Assembly (NCBI GenBank): GCA_963555705.1
Contig: OY743176.1
Location: 59,098,040 to 59,162,039, forward strand
Length of the DNA stretch: 64,000 nt
Direction: 5' to 3'
Origin: Ligustrum vulgare
Lineage: Eukaryota; Streptophyta; Magnoliopsida; Lamiales; Oleaceae
How positions within the stretch are numbered: the stretch's first letter is position 1; the number at the start of each line of letters is the position of its first letter. Made by a program: the position numbers and the translations under genes. Shown here one piece after another: positions 23,328 through 36,478 of the stretch. The notes under the pieces were generated by a model, which searched no databases, had not been told where the DNA came from, and saw only the letters and a program-made list of their open reading frames with translations.

Positions 23328-26300
23328 GTTAATTCATCTGCTACCACAATATCTGCAAATCTTAACTCAATTTCCATGCTTGATGGGTCAAAATTCAAGG
23401 ATTGGAAAGAGAACGCACTAATTGTTCTCGGCTGCATGGATCATGACCTTGCTCTCAGGGTTGAGCAACCGGCTTCTCTTACGGATGCAAGTTCACCTGA
23501 TGACAGGAGGAACTTTGAGAAGTGGGAACGCTCAAATCGCATAAGTCTAATGATCATTAAGCGCGGCATTTCGGAAGCCTTTAGGGGCGCAGTATCTGAA
23601 GAGGTAACTAATGCCAAGCAATTCCTTGCCGAACTTGAAAAGAGTTTTGCTAAAAACGATAAGGCTGAAACAAGCACGCTTCTGCAAAGCTTGATTTCAA
23701 TGAAGTATAGAGGCAAGGGGAACATAAGGGAGTACATCATGAAGATGTCTCATACTGCTTCAAAACTTAAGGCACTAAAGCTCGACTTGTCTAATGACTT
23801 GCTCGTGCATTTAATATTAATATAGCTTCCTGCACATTTTAGTCAGTTTAAGGTCAGTTACAACTGTCAAAGGGAGAAATGGACTCTAAATGAGTTCATT
23901 TCATATTGTGTGCAAGAGGAAGAAAGGCTGAAGCAGGATAGAACTGAAATTGCTAACTTGGCAAGTACCTCTAAGAATAAGGGCAAGAAAAGAAAAACAG
24001 AATATGAAGCTGCTAAGGGTCCAGATCAAAAGAAACCTCATAAGGATAAAGAGGGTTGTTTCTTTTGCCTGAAACCTGGACATTTAAAGAAGGATTGTAC
24101 CAAATACAACGCTTGGCGTGCAAAGAAAGGTACATTTCTTAATTTGGTCTGTTCTGAGGTTAATTTAGCTTCAGTACCTAGAAACACTTGGTGGTTAGAT
24201 TCTGGTGCTACTACTCACATAAGTGTTTCTATGCAGGGTTGCCTGTTCTTCCGAAAGCCAAATGATGCTGAAAGATTCATCTTTGTGGGCGATGGAAAAT
24301 CGGTGGAAGTTGAAGCAATAGGAACTTTTAGGTTATTATTGGGAACTGGTTTTTATTTGGATTTGAAAGACACTTTTGTTGTGCCATCATTTAGACGGAA
24401 TTTGGTTTCTATTTCCTTATTGGACAAATCAGGATATTATTGTTCTTTTGAAAATTGTCAGTTTAGTCTTTCTTTAAATTCAAATATTGTTGGTACTGGT
24501 TCATTATGTTCGTACGATAACCTATATTTGCTTGATACTATTGCATCATATAATGAAACCTTGTATGTGGAATCACGTGGTACTAAGCGGAAATTAAATA
24601 AAGAAAATTCGGCAAAACTATGGCACAAGCGCTTAGGTCACATCTCAAAAACTAGAGCTGAACGACTTGTGTCAGATGGCATTTTGGATTCCCTCGACTT
24701 TACGGACTTTGATGTTTGTATTGATTGTATCAAGGGAAAACAGACCAAAACGAAAAGGTTAGGTGCTAATAGAACTTCAGACTTATTAGAATTGATACAC
24801 ACGGATATTTGTGGACCATTCCCTACGGCTTCCTGGAATGGTCAACAATACTTTATATCATTCATAGATGATTACTCACGTTATGGGCATCTATATCTTA
24901 TTCATGAAAAGTCTGAGTCACTGGACATGTTCAAAGCTTTCAAAGCTGAAGTTGAGAATCAACTCAACAAGAAAATTAAAAGCGTTAGATCTGATCGTGG
25001 TGATGAGTACTACGGCAGATATGACGGTTCAGGTGAACAACGTCCAGGACCATTTGCTAGATTCCTAGAGGAATTTGGAATCATCCCACAGTACACCATG
25101 CCAGGTTCTCCTAACATGAATGGTGTAGCTGAAAGACGAAACAGGACTCTTAAGGATATGGTAAGGAGTATGATTAGTCATTCTACTTTACCCAAATCAC
25201 TCTGGGGAGAAGCATTAAAGACTGCAGCTTATATTCTGAATAGAGTACCAACTAAAGCTGCTGCTAAAACACTTTATGAGCTTTGGACAGGCAGAAAGCC
25301 CAGTCTAAAGCATTTCCACATTTGGGGATGCCCAGCTGAGGCAAGGCCTTATAGGCCGCATGAAGATAAATTGGACTCCAAAACAGTTAGCAGCTACTTT
25401 ATTAGTTATTCTGAGCGATCAAGGGGCTACAAATTCTATAATCCCACGCTTAAGTCAATTTTTGAAACGGGAACTGCAACATTTTTTGAGGATGTTGAGT
25501 TTGGGGGGAGAAATAAGGTTAGAGACATTATCTTTGAGGAAGAAGCTGAGGAAGGATCGATTTCGATTCCTACTGTTACTTTTGACAATGTGCAGGTTTC
25601 TATACCTGTCATTGATTAAGAAGTACATCCGGAAACTCAACATGATAATGTTGAAGAAACTCCTATCCAAAATCCAGAAGTACAAACTCAACAACCTCAA
25701 CAAACAATACCATTAAGGAGATCCACTCGAGAAAGGAAAAATGCTATTTCGGATGACTATATAGTATTTCTCCAAGAACATGAGGAAAATAATGGAATGA
25801 TGGAAAATGATCCAATCAATTTTCATCAGGCCATGAAGGGTTCTGACTCTCAAAAGTGGATTGATGCCATGAATGAGGAGTATAAGTCTATGCAAGACAA
25901 TAAAGTTTGGGATATTGTCCCATTACCAGAAGGTGCAAAACCCATTGGTTGTAAATGGATTTTTAAAACTAAAAGGGATTCAAAAGGTACTGCGGAAAGA
26001 TATATGGCTCATCTTGTAGCTAAAGGTTTTACACAAAAGGAAGGTATTGACTTCAAAGAGACTTTCTCTCCGGTTTCAACGAAAGACTCTTTCAGGACAG
26101 TCATGGCACTTGTTGCACATTTTGACCTTGAGTTACATCAGATGGATGTAAAGACGGCGTTTCTCAATGGAGACATTGATGAGACGATCTATATGGTGCA
26201 ACCAGAAAACTTCGTGTCAGGAGACTCGAAGAATATGGTTTGCAAATTAAAGAAATCCATCTATGGACTCAAGCAAGCTTCCCGTCAGTGGTACTACAAA

Positions 26301-27391
26301 TTTCATCAAGTGATCATCTCGTTTGGTTTTGAGATAAATGTTGTTGATGATTGTGTGTATCACAAGTTTAGTGGGAGTAAGCATATTTTCCTGGTTTTGT
26401 ATGTCGATGACATACTGCTTGCCACTAATGATATAGGCATGTTGCAAGAAACCAAGAAGTTTTTATCAAAGAATTTTGAGATGAAAGATCTTGGGGACGC
26501 CTCTTTCGTATTAGGAATTCAGATACACCGGGACCGCTCTCGGGGTATTCTTGGATTATCACAAAAGAGCTATATCGATAAAGTTCTTGTAAGGTTTGGT
26601 ATGCAGGATAGTAAACCAGGGGACACCCCTGTTGCTAAGAGAGACAAATTTAGTCTCAATCAGTGCCCGAAAAATAATCTTGAAGTTAAGGAAATGCAAA
26701 AGATTCCCTATGCATCAGCTGTTGGGAGTCTGATGTATGCTCAAGTTTGTACACGTCCAAACATAGCGTTCATTGTTGGAATGCTAGGCAGATATTTAAG
26801 TAACCCTGGGATGGATCATTGGAAAGCAGCAAAGAGGGTTATGAGGTACTTGAAGAGAACAAGAGATTGCATGCTTACATACAGCAGATCGGATCAGTTA
26901 GAGATCGTAGGATACTCCGATTCTGATTTTGCGGGATGCCAAGATAGTAGAAGATCCACATCAGGCTACATATACCTGCTAGCTGGAGGAGCCATTTCCT
27001 GGAGGAGTGCTAAGCAGACACTCGTAGCTTCTTCCACTATGGCAGCAGAATTTGTAGCTTGTTATGAGACATCTAATCATGGGATATGCTGGGAAATTTT
27101 GTCACCGGGCTGCGCATTCTGAATGGAATTGAAAGACCATTAAAGTTATATTGTGACAATAACTCTGCAGTGTTATATTCCAATAACAACAGGAGTTCAA
27201 CTAAGTCAAAGCACATTAACATTAAGTTCCTGGTTGTGAAGGAAAGGGTACAGAGTAGACAGATTTCCATAGAGCATATTGGGACAAACTCCATGATTGC
27301 GGATCCGCTCACTAAGGGATTAGCACCCAAGGTCTTTCACGAGCACACTGCTCGTATGGGTGTAATATTTCTTGAGGATATCATGATTTAG
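23328..27391 (+). pseudogene. Copia II gag-pol polyprotein (disabled)
   Basis: The single long frame reads Gag (LDGSKFKDWKENALIVLGC from 23379); the zinc knuckle [14 protein letters not shown]; protease [12 protein letters not shown] (24190-24225); pre-integrase [17 protein letters not shown]; integrase with all three acidic residues recognisable ([27 protein letters not shown]); reverse transcriptase (MDVKTAFLNGDIDETIYMV; YGLKQASRQWYYKFH; intact YVDD near 26400); and RNase H (GYSDSDFAGCQDSRRSTSGY). Breaks are TAG at 23823-23825, TAA at 25617-25619, and a one-base shift near 27085-27095, after which the C-terminus (LYCDNNSAVLYSNN, ADPLTKGL) is in another frame, ending at 27391. The Gag start is uncertain: the frame is open upstream of the first ATG (23376). 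Confidence 0.9.
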
Positions 27392-27790
27392 TGGGAGTTT
27401 GTATTTTGGTTGCTTTATGTTTAGGTTTTGGACACATTTGTGTATTTGGATAATTTTCTGTACAGAAATAAAGTATTCAGTTCATTCTACTCTGTTACAT
27501 TATGTTTGGTATTGATCTCACCTAAGGAATAAAGTCAGACCAATTGAAAATAGGCATATTTGGATCACATAACATGTAATTTTCATACTACACTCTCATG
27601 ATTAATCTATGTCATTTGGTTGTATTGGTATACGTGACCATTGATGGATTTAGTTACAATTAATGTAACGAAAGTCGCTTTGATCCTATATTGATATGAT
27701 TGATGGACGAGATTGTTTGGAAATACCCTTAATAATGATATCACATTTTTGAGCTCATAAGGTTGTACACATTTGTAAGGATACATGTAT

Positions 27791-27805
27791 GGCCCAGTGG
27801 GAGAT
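27791..27805 (+). promoter_or_regulatory. Polypurine tract of Copia II
   Basis: GGCCCAGTGGGAGAT directly before the 3' LTR; the AGTGGGAGAT core is typical of plant Copia elements and primes plus-strand DNA synthesis. Confidence 0.85.
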
Positions 27806-28258
27806 TGTTGGATAAAATTCAATAATGTGGGGCCAAACATGTATAAAATAAAATGTGTGGTGCTATCTAAGGATTTAGTCAATAAAGTGATCCACTAAAG
27901 ATTATTCGGGACTAATGGGTATTAAGTGTCATGAGATTAAAGTGTAGAGACGGATTCAATGTTTTAAATTGATGAGGGGTCAGTTTAATAACATTGAAAC
28001 ATGATAGTTGCCCTACAAGTATTTATACAGGTCATGGTCCCCAATTGAGCGTGACTTTTCATAATTCTCTGCATCCCCGTCAACAGAGAAGAAACATAAG
28101 GAGAAAACCACGAATCAGTTGGAAGGTCATAACCCCGTTGAATCAAACACAACAATGGATTCAGGTACGCTTCCGCTTCAGTTTGGATCTTGATAATTAC
28201 AGCATGATGTTTGTGGATTTTAGATGAACATTCATCTATATCAAATTTAATTTTAACT
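27806..28258 (+). repeat. 3' LTR of Copia II
   Basis: 453 bp, about 96% identical to 21344-21796. Its last base is T where the left LTR has A, so it ends CT instead of CA. Confidence 0.95.
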
Positions 28259-28263
28259 GAAAC

Positions 28264-29569
28264 CTCCACTGTGAAGTTTTATTGATTTCTTATGTCCTAT
28301 TTATTTACTTTCACATATTTCTATTTTTTCCCCTTTTTTGCTTAATTTGGTATGTTCATCATAAACTACTATCTCGTCCTTAAATTGCATCACATTTTTT
28401 ACTGCTTGTGTTAAGTTTATCAATTTTGAAAATGCCTTCTTAACTATATTTTTAGTTACATCTTTTTAATTTTTTCCATTTGTTCACACTACTCATCAAT
28501 GACTAGAGAGATACTTATGCAAACATATATTATTCTTTTTTTTTTTTTTTTTCCTTCCTTATTCATATACCGACTGCACTTATGATTTTTTTTTTAAAGT
28601 GACACTAATTAAAACGTGCATGAACTCAGTTTTATAATTTTTTTTTTTTTTTTAATAATGATTTCCTAAGTAACAGTATATCTTCTTTCTAATATGTGGT
28701 CCAATCCACACTTATTGTTCATGACATCTAAGAATTGGTTGTAACATTTCGCTTTCATGTTACGAACAAACTACTTTAGAAAAATGTATCATTCTTTACA
28801 CATAATTTAAGTAGCCTTACAATTTCCATGACAAAATCTATCTTTCGACCAAAATTGCTTATACCAAAATAAAATTTTTTTATGCCTATTCAGAATTATG
28901 ACACTTTTTTTATGAGTCTATTAAGTCTACACACATAGAGACACACACACACACAATTTTCAATTTTTAAACTAATAATCTTACTACCTGTTAGGTAATC
29001 ATCTTTACTATTGTTCATTGAAAAGCTATCATTCTACATTCAAATCAAACATCAGTCCTGCAGCTTACTTGTTCACAAAAAAGGTCATTGCTTAGTGTTT
29101 AAATATGATCACTAAAATTATATAATATTTTCCATTCATTAACCTGCATGTACCGTCTTACCTTTTTGTTGTTTCTGCACCAGAAGAATATGGTTCATAT
29201 ATATACTCATTTCTTCATTATTTTCGAAATAAAAAAAAATAAAAAATAAAAACTACACGTGAGGAGCATTTTAGTATAAACTGAAATTGCTATCACAAGA
29301 ACTTTCATCCTCCCCACTATTTTCCTTGGTAAGAAATAAATCTGTACATGTTTGTTTGATTGTATTTACATATCTCAGATTTAAATCACATCTTCAAAAC
29401 CTTTGTTTTATGTTACATTGTAACTTCTCTATTTTACATTTTTTTTCTTTTCATTTGTACTTCTTACTAACAGTGCATATGAGAACTAAACATGGATGGA
29501 AAATACAAGTTTTTTAAACTTTTAGACATTGTTTTTATATAGATATGTTTTGATAGATTCTTGCCTTCG
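28264..29569. other. AT-rich spacer, no gene seen
   Basis: T-rich, intron-like sequence with poly-T tracts and a short (CA)n run near 28945. It is probably part of the same older background that Copia II interrupted. Confidence 0.4.
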
Positions 29570-29574
29570 TTACT

Positions 29575-30516
29575 TGTTGATAAATCCAACCTCGCAAAAA
29601 CATCAAGTAATCGAGATTAATCAATAATACAGCGGAAGAAAACAATATGATTAGCAACGTAATTGAATCAATACATAAGCAATAAAAGCAAAGGCAAGTA
29701 AAAACTCCCTTTTGCACCGAAGTAGTAGCCAACTGAAAGGATGAGAAACGAGGGCTCAAATTCGGTTCAATCCCCACAATGATAACACAACTACACACGG
29801 CTAGAGAACACTCCAAGATAGTCCCAACACCGGCCAAAACCCACTGCCAAAACACCTTCCCACAACAACGAACAAGGCTGCACAAAGTAGACCCAGCAAA
29901 CACTGCCACAACAAGGGAACCACAGTAGAGGCCGAAGTACAAAGCCAAGGAAGAACCGAACACACAACACTCGGCCACAATAAGGACCAAAACCAACGAG
30001 GGCCGAACAAGTGACTGCACAAACACGGAACCAACGCAGGTAGAGGTTTACACCGCACTAGAGCACAGGAGCACGAGCCAACACCCACGAAGGAGAGGGC
30101 AGCGTGCAAGCAAGAGGCCAAGAGGTAAGGTAAGGTAGTTTCACAGAGAGAAGATCGGTCTCACAAAGAGAGGAAAGGACGCGCAGCTTCTGTCACCGAG
30201 AGAGAAGAGAGAATGTCGTGAGAGTGTTCTATCGAGCCAAAAGGGAGGGGTGTGGGTAGATATAGGTTTAGGGCTTAATTAGGGAAACCCTAATTAAATG
30301 GGTAGTCTCCGAAGCCTACCCATCGAGCAACAGGGTCGAGACCCAATTAAAATCTCGACGTGGGCAGTTAATCTCTTAGCACGTGGGCTGCCTAATTGTG
30401 GAGATTGGGCAATACTATAATCTTCCATCATGGGCCGAGGGCCTATGAAGCTTAAAATTCGACAATGTGTATTATCATTGCCTCCGAGGTTTGATTGGGA
30501 CCAAAAAATCCCAACA
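29575..30516 (-). repeat. 3' LTR of the TR-GAG element
   Basis: Plus-strand ends TGTTGATAAATCC...AAATCCCAACA. Contains the palindrome TTAATTAGGG-AAA-CCCTAATTAA at 30275-30297. A 4-bp GGTA-type repeat-length difference from the other LTR lies near 30130. Confidence 0.92.
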
Positions 30517-31689
30517 AACCTCCACCTTGGTTCCAATCAAACCTGCAACACCAAAACACCTAGTTTATTAGTTGTACAAAACAGTTCCAAACGAATTAGA
30601 ACTCAACATACCTTTTCCAATGTTTCAAGTTAGAAACATATCTCATACCTGCTAACAGTACTCACCAAAGGGCTAAGGTAAAATTCAAGAATACACTAGA
30701 TCATAGCAAGCCAAACTATGCATTTATATCACATTAGCAAGTAACACATCTTTAGACAAACAACATATGCTTTCTAAAGACAAATGTAAACAAATTACAT
30801 TTCCACATGAGTCAATCAAGAGCATTTAATAACAAAAAATTATAGGTGACTCCACACATGCGATGAGAGCACATCAAAGGCAAACCACAAATCTTTTCAC
30901 CAAGTTCACATAAAGAACATAACACTAAGTTAATCAAACATGGTCAATACAAGCAACAGAAGCAAATGACCTCAAGAAAAGATATAATCACAATTACCCC
31001 ATTCCAAAACCGATGTAGCTCTCCTCTCATCGCCATCTATGCTCACTAGATAACTCAACAATCACATCTAACTGGTAAACTACTAAGATCCTAAGACAAT
31101 GGATGTACTTCTATCACAGTCTCACTTCTTACCCAAAGAAGATAAAACTCGAATCTCCACCTCACCTAGAGATAATGGGAGCGTCCTCCACCTAATCGAG
31201 ATCCTCACAGATAGAGTTAAACAAGACATTTGACAATCTCACCTCTCGTGATCTACATGTCAAAACACACTTCCCCTAGCATGTCACCAAATACACTCTT
31301 AGGCATCTAGTCTCAACATTACCAGCTAACCCTCACTTCTAACATAACTACTGAATACACATCCCACCAAGGGAACGACATCTAACACCTATTGTGAGAA
31401 CACACATAGTATCAAAACCTCACACCAAAACCCAACCACCATACATGTAACCATGTTATACACAAAATAACATATCACACTCAAATTCATGCAAATGTTG
31501 AATCAACGCAAATGAAATACAACATAATAAAGTGACCACACACATGTAAAAAATGGTAAAAAATCAATCAGATGAACACAATTATTCATTAGTAACCACT
31601 AGTGAAATAAGAACATCAATAAACTTCACTCGGATCACCTTCCGAGTAAGTAACTATATTGATCTCATTTCTATCCCCATCTCCTCTTT
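30517..31689. other. Non-coding interior of the TR-GAG element
   Basis: Occupies the place where pol would be (downstream of gag on the minus strand) but shows no pol motif in any frame. It begins with the minus-strand polypurine tract at about 30517-30530. Confidence 0.7.
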
Positions 31690-32430
31690 TGTTTTTCTCT
31701 CCAGGGCAGTCTCTCTTATAATGTCCAGACCTACTACAACCATATCACTTCCTTCCCTTTGCCTTACCCTGTGACTTAAAACTACCTCCACCCTTCCATC
31801 TATCACCCTCATTGTTTGAGTCACCTCTGTTTTTACCATGCCCACCTCGCATCATGTGGATCTCACCACTACTCCTCTCATCTTTTTCAGCTTTCACCTC
31901 CCTCTGCCTACTTTTAAGGAATCAATGGCAATTTCAGGTGTAAGAGTATCACTCTCATATTTTATAGCATTCTTAACCTCTTTATAAGTGTCAGGAATAG
32001 CATTTAACAATATAACAGCTTTATATTCTTCAGGTACTTTTTCACCACAGTTAGTGATGTCTTGCAAAAGTTTGTTAAAGACATCCAAGTTGTCATCTAA
32101 GTCCTTAGAGGGATCAATTTTGAAACTGAAAAAACTTTCAAGCAAGTAAAGCTTATTAGGAGTAGACTTTGATACATAAAGCTCTTCCAATTTGTCCCAA
32201 AATTCTTTAATGGTATCATGTTTTCCAACTTTAAGCAGAACAGAGTCAGATAGATGCAAAATGATAGAAGTGCATGCGAGTTCATCAAAATCCTTTTTCT
32301 CATCAGCAGTCACAGTATTTGGGAAAGAATTGTCAATAGCTTTTGAAATCTTTTGTTGTACCAAAATACCTTTCATTTTCTGTTGCCATATAGAAAAATC
32401 ACCTTTACCATCGAAGATGTTCAATTCAAA
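31690..32430 (-). pseudogene. gag of the TR-GAG element
   Basis: Frame from MSAHRFELNIFDGKGDFSIW (about 32444 downwards): a plant Copia capsid-like (UBN2-type) Gag with WQQKMKGILVQQKISKAI, HLSDSVLLKVGKHDTIKEFW and YVSKSTPNKLYLLESFFSFK. The frame is open to 31894. Beyond a stop it continues through a Gly/Lys/Arg-rich linker to a zinc knuckle, where YGCSRSGHYKRDC is preceded by TGA exactly where the first cysteine codon should be, which would turn Cys into a stop. The defect removes RNA binding from the main product. Upstream ATGs in the same frame (to 32487) are less likely starts. Confidence 0.8.
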
Positions 32431-33133
32431 ACGATGTGCAGACATCTTAACAAATAAGAAACACACAACGCAATATAAGCACCACACGGAAAATCACATA
32501 GAAGATCCTAAAGGTCGCAATATACACCGTTCTAAATTCCCAAGATTTCGTGAGACTCAAGGGTCTCAGGTCAAGGAAATTTTCGACACAGGAGTCTAGG
32601 TGATAGTTCTAATAATAACGTAACAAGCAAAATAATCACAAAAGATATTACAAGACAAACAGCTATGAAAAACACAGGTAATGGCAAATAATTCCTATAA
32701 TTAGCAACAGGCAACTGCAAGCCTAATGGTCACCCCACACGATGACCTGCTATTACAGAAATTTAAAAGTGATCAGCCAATTTACCAGAGCGAACTTTTC
32801 TGAGTTCGTAATATGGAGAGATGCGAAATTATTTATCATTTGTGTTTTGCAATAAGCCAATTTTTGGAGCATATATCAGCACCAAGCTCAAGAGTCTCCA
32901 AATTCGTACCTAACTTGCAAAATCCAATAAACACCAATCAATCAATAGTTTCCAATCACACTGATTCTCAAAACACAATTGAAATTTAAATAATTTCAGC
33001 AACAAGAAACACAATTTTAATAATTTCAACGAATGAAAGAATTTTAAAACAGGAAATGAAGGATCAGTCAATAGTTCCAATATTGATTCCAATTCTGCCA
33101 ATCACGCCACCAAGGCTACAGTCATGCCACCAA

Positions 33134-33146
33134 GGCTCTGATACCA
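33134..33146 (-). promoter_or_regulatory. Primer-binding site of the TR-GAG element
   Basis: Minus strand TGGTATCAGAGCC, two bases from the LTR. Confidence 0.9.
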
Positions 33147-33148
33147 AT

Positions 33149-34086
33149 TGTTGATAAATCCAACCTCGCAAAAACACCAAGTAATCGAGATTAATCAATA
33201 ATACAGCGGAAGAAAAAAATATGATTAGCAACGTAATTGAATCAATACATAAGCAATAAAATCAAAGGCAAGTAAAAACTCCCTTTTGCACCGAAGTAGT
33301 AGCCAACTAAAAGGATGAGAAACGAGGGCTCAAATTCAGCCCAATCCCCACAATGGTAACACCACTACACACGACTAGAGAACACTCCAAGATAGTCCCA
33401 ACACCGGCCAAAACCCACTGCCAAAACACCTTCCCACAACAACGAACAGGGCTGCACAAAGTAGACCCAACAGACACGGCCACAACAAGGGAACCACAGT
33501 AGAGGCCGAAGCACAAAGCCAAGGAAGAACCGAACACACAACACTCGGCCACAATAAGGACAAAAACCAGCGAGGGCCGAACAAGTGACTGCACAAACAC
33601 AGAACCAACGCAGGTTGTGGTTTACACCGCACTAGAGCACAGGAGCACGAGCCAACACCCACGAAGGAGAGGGCAGCGTGCAAGCAAGAGGCTGAGAGGT
33701 AAGGTATAGTTTCACAGAGAGAAGATCGGTCTCACAAAGAGAGGAAAGGACGCGCAACTTCTTTCACCGAGAGAGAAGAGAGAATTTCGTGAGAGTGTTC
33801 TATCGAGCCAAAAGGGAGGGGTGTGGGTAGATATAGGTTTAGGGCTTAATTAGGGAAACCCTAATTAAATGGGTCGTCTCCGAAGCCTACCCATCGGGCA
33901 ATAGGGTCGAGACCCAATTAAAATCTCGACGTGGGCAGTTAATCTCTTAGCACATGGGCTGTCAATTGTGAAGATTGGGCAATACTATAATCTTCAATAA
34001 TGGGCCGAGGGCCTACGAAGCTTAAAATTCGACACTGTGTATTATCATTGCTCCCGATGTTTGATTGAGACCAAAAAATCCCAACA
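33149..34086 (-). repeat. 5' LTR of the TR-GAG element
   Basis: Partner of 29575-30516. The same palindrome lies at 33846-33868. Cys-rich minus-strand frames occur in both LTRs and simply reflect the shared sequence. Confidence 0.92.
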
Positions 34087-34091
34087 TTACT

Positions 34092-34403
34092 TTCACCACT
34101 TTTAAAATGCAATTCTATATGACAATTTTTTTAATCGAGACAGTTTTTAATTTAAATATGTTTTAATATATTCCTACCTTGGTCACTTTCACTCTGATTT
34201 AAATGTACTTCTGCATACCTAATGTTGTTCTTTGGTGAACCTTTATATACAAAACATAGTTACATTATACACATTTTCTTTGCTTTTTCTGATTATTGTT
34301 TTTTTTATATTTCATCAATTCTGTTCTGTCACATGTACTCTACGAGTAATTTGATAGTCTTTCTTTAGATGTACTTTTATTTTCGTGTTGTGCTCTTTCT
34401 TCA
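34092..34403. other. No gene seen
   Basis: AT-rich sequence between the TR-GAG element and the foldback element. Confidence 0.4.
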
Positions 34404-35243
34404 AGTTAAAAAAAGGTAATAAGCACAAATAATCCTCAATCTTTAGGTTTCTTACGAAAATGATCCTTAACGTTTAGATTTTGGCCTTTATATACTCAGA
34501 ATCACCAAACGTTGCGAAAATGGTCCCTACCGTTAGATTTCATTAGTTTTCACCGTAAAAAACGTGTAAATAGTACAAATGGTCTCTAACATTTAAGTTT
34601 CTTGTGATAATAGTCCATAACATATTAATGTCATGTTTGACATATTAAATCTCTAAACGTTTGGCGTATTTAATCCTCTAACAAATTAAGCCCCTATACG
34701 TTTGACGTATTTAGTTCCTAACATATTAAATCTCTATTTTAGACCAATTATTTCAAATAATGTGGTTTGTAATTGTAATTTTTTAAAGAATTTGTGGTTA
34801 AAAAGTAAAAGAAGAAAATTGAATTTATTTTTAGATTATTTTATTGATAGAATGTGTAGTTGAAAATGAAATTTTAAAAATAAAGTCTATTCTAGATTTT
34901 TAAAGTGCACAGTAAAATATTGAACAAAAATTCACCGCATTAATATTTCAACCTATTGATAAAAAATAATAAATTTGTGGAATATAAACAATCAAATACA
35001 TTGAACATCGTTTTAGGAATTGAATAACAAATATGTTTTTATCAGTTCTACTTTCGATTTTGAGAATCAATCAATTTGAAAAGTAAGTTTGGAGAATTTT
35101 GTTTAAAACGTAAGATTTTTTTTTAATTTATGCATAAATTTAAAAATATATATATTAATAGAACGTGTGGAAGAAAATGAGTTTTGAAAAAAAAAAAAAA
35201 AAAAAAGAAATTTCGAAAATCGAAAATAGAATTGATAAAAACA

Positions 35244-35900
35244 TATTTTTTATTCAATTCCTAAAATAATGTCCAATGTATTTGTTTGTTTATATTCCAT
35301 GGATTCATTATTTTTTTTTTCCAATAGGTTGAAGCGATGATATTTTGTTAAATATTATATATTGCATTTTAGAAATTCAGAATAAATTTTATTTTTAAAA
35401 ACTCGTTTTTAACCACACATTCTATTAATAAAATAATTTACAAACAAATTCAATTTTTTTAACAACAAATTCTTCAAAAAATTACGATTACAAACCATAT
35501 TATTTGAAATAATTGGTCTCAAATATGGCTTAATATGTTAGGGATCAAATATGCCAAACGTATAGGGGATTTTTTATTCAATTCCTAAAATAATGTCCAA
35601 TTTATTTGTTTGTTTATGCTCCATTGATTCATTATTTTTTTTAATAGGTTGAAGAGGTGAATTTTTGTTAAATATTTTATTGTGCATTTCAGAAATTCGG
35701 AATAAATTTTATTTTTTAAAACTCGTTTTTAATCACACATTCTATCAATAAAATAATTTACAAATAGATTCAATTTTTTTAACAACAAATTCTTCAAAAA
35801 ATTACGATTACAAACCATATTATTTGAAATAATTGGTCTCAAATAGGGGGTTTAATATGTTATAGACTAAATATGCCAAACGTATAGGGGCTTAATATGT
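35244..35900. repeat. ~333-bp tandem duplication in the right arm
   Basis: ATTCAATTCCTAAAATAATG starts both units (35244, 35577). Each runs to CCAAACGTATAGGGG. The left arm has only one counterpart, so the duplication arose after the inverted repeat formed. Confidence 0.75.
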
Positions 35901-36113
35901 TAAGGACTAAATACGCCAAACGTTTGGAGGTTATAAACTAAAAATGCCAAAGGTGACCATAATATGTTAGAGACTATTATCGTAAAAAATTCAAAGGTTA
36001 TGGACCATTTGTACTATTTAAAAGTTTTTAACGAAAAAAGTAAATGGAATCTAACTGTGGGGACTATTTTCGCAACGTTTGATAATACTGAGGGTATAAA
36101 TGCAAAAATCTAA

Positions 36114-36444
36114 GCCCTTGTTCTCTTTACTTTTTTGAGGTAGTTTTCTGTTTTTATTTTCGAAAACGGTAAAAACGTGTTCTCTTTATCATTTTCGAAA
36201 ACACATTTTGGAAAACAAAAAAAAAAAATTGTACACAAAATGCAAAACGCTCAAAACCTCATTTTGGGCGTTTTGTGTGTATTTCGACAAAAAATGTCCA
36301 AAACGCGGAAAACGCGTTTTGGGATTTTTTTTTTTTTTTTTTTTTTTTTAAGGAATTATCTTAACTTAGAATTAAGCTTAATATAAAGTTTTTATTTTTT
36401 TATTACTTTTTTTAGAATTATCCTAACTTGGAACTAAGCCTAAA

Positions 36445-36478
<34 letters not shown>

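Larger units (their letters stand above)
21344..28258 (+). mobile_element. Copia II: full-length Copia retrotransposon
   Basis: Two 453-bp LTRs flank the element, with a perfect 5-bp target duplication GAAAC at 21339-21343 and 28259-28263. The initiator tRNA-Met primer site follows the left LTR, and a polypurine tract precedes the right LTR. By eye the LTRs differ at about 19 of 453 sites, nearly all transitions. This fits a methylated element inserted well after Copia I. Gag-pol is complete in domain order but carries two stop codons and one frameshift. Confidence 0.95.
29575..34086 (-). mobile_element. TR-GAG type non-autonomous Copia-like element
   Basis: LTRs of about 940 bp (29575-30516, 33149-34086) are bounded by a perfect target duplication TTACT (29570-29574, 34087-34091). 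On the minus strand the initiator-Met primer site lies inside the right LTR, and a polypurine tract (GGTGGAGGTT) lies beside the left LTR. The 2.6-kb interior codes only for Gag; no protease, integrase, reverse transcriptase or RNase H is present. Gag-only elements with LTRs have been described in plants as TR-GAG; they need enzymes from a partner element. By eye the LTRs differ by about 4%. Confidence 0.9.

Noticed and set aside
29535..30121. Minus-strand frames of 163 and 106 residues, Cys/Val/Leu-rich
   Set aside because: They lie in the LTR of the TR-GAG element and recur in the other LTR (33307-33683); they are LTR text, not genes.
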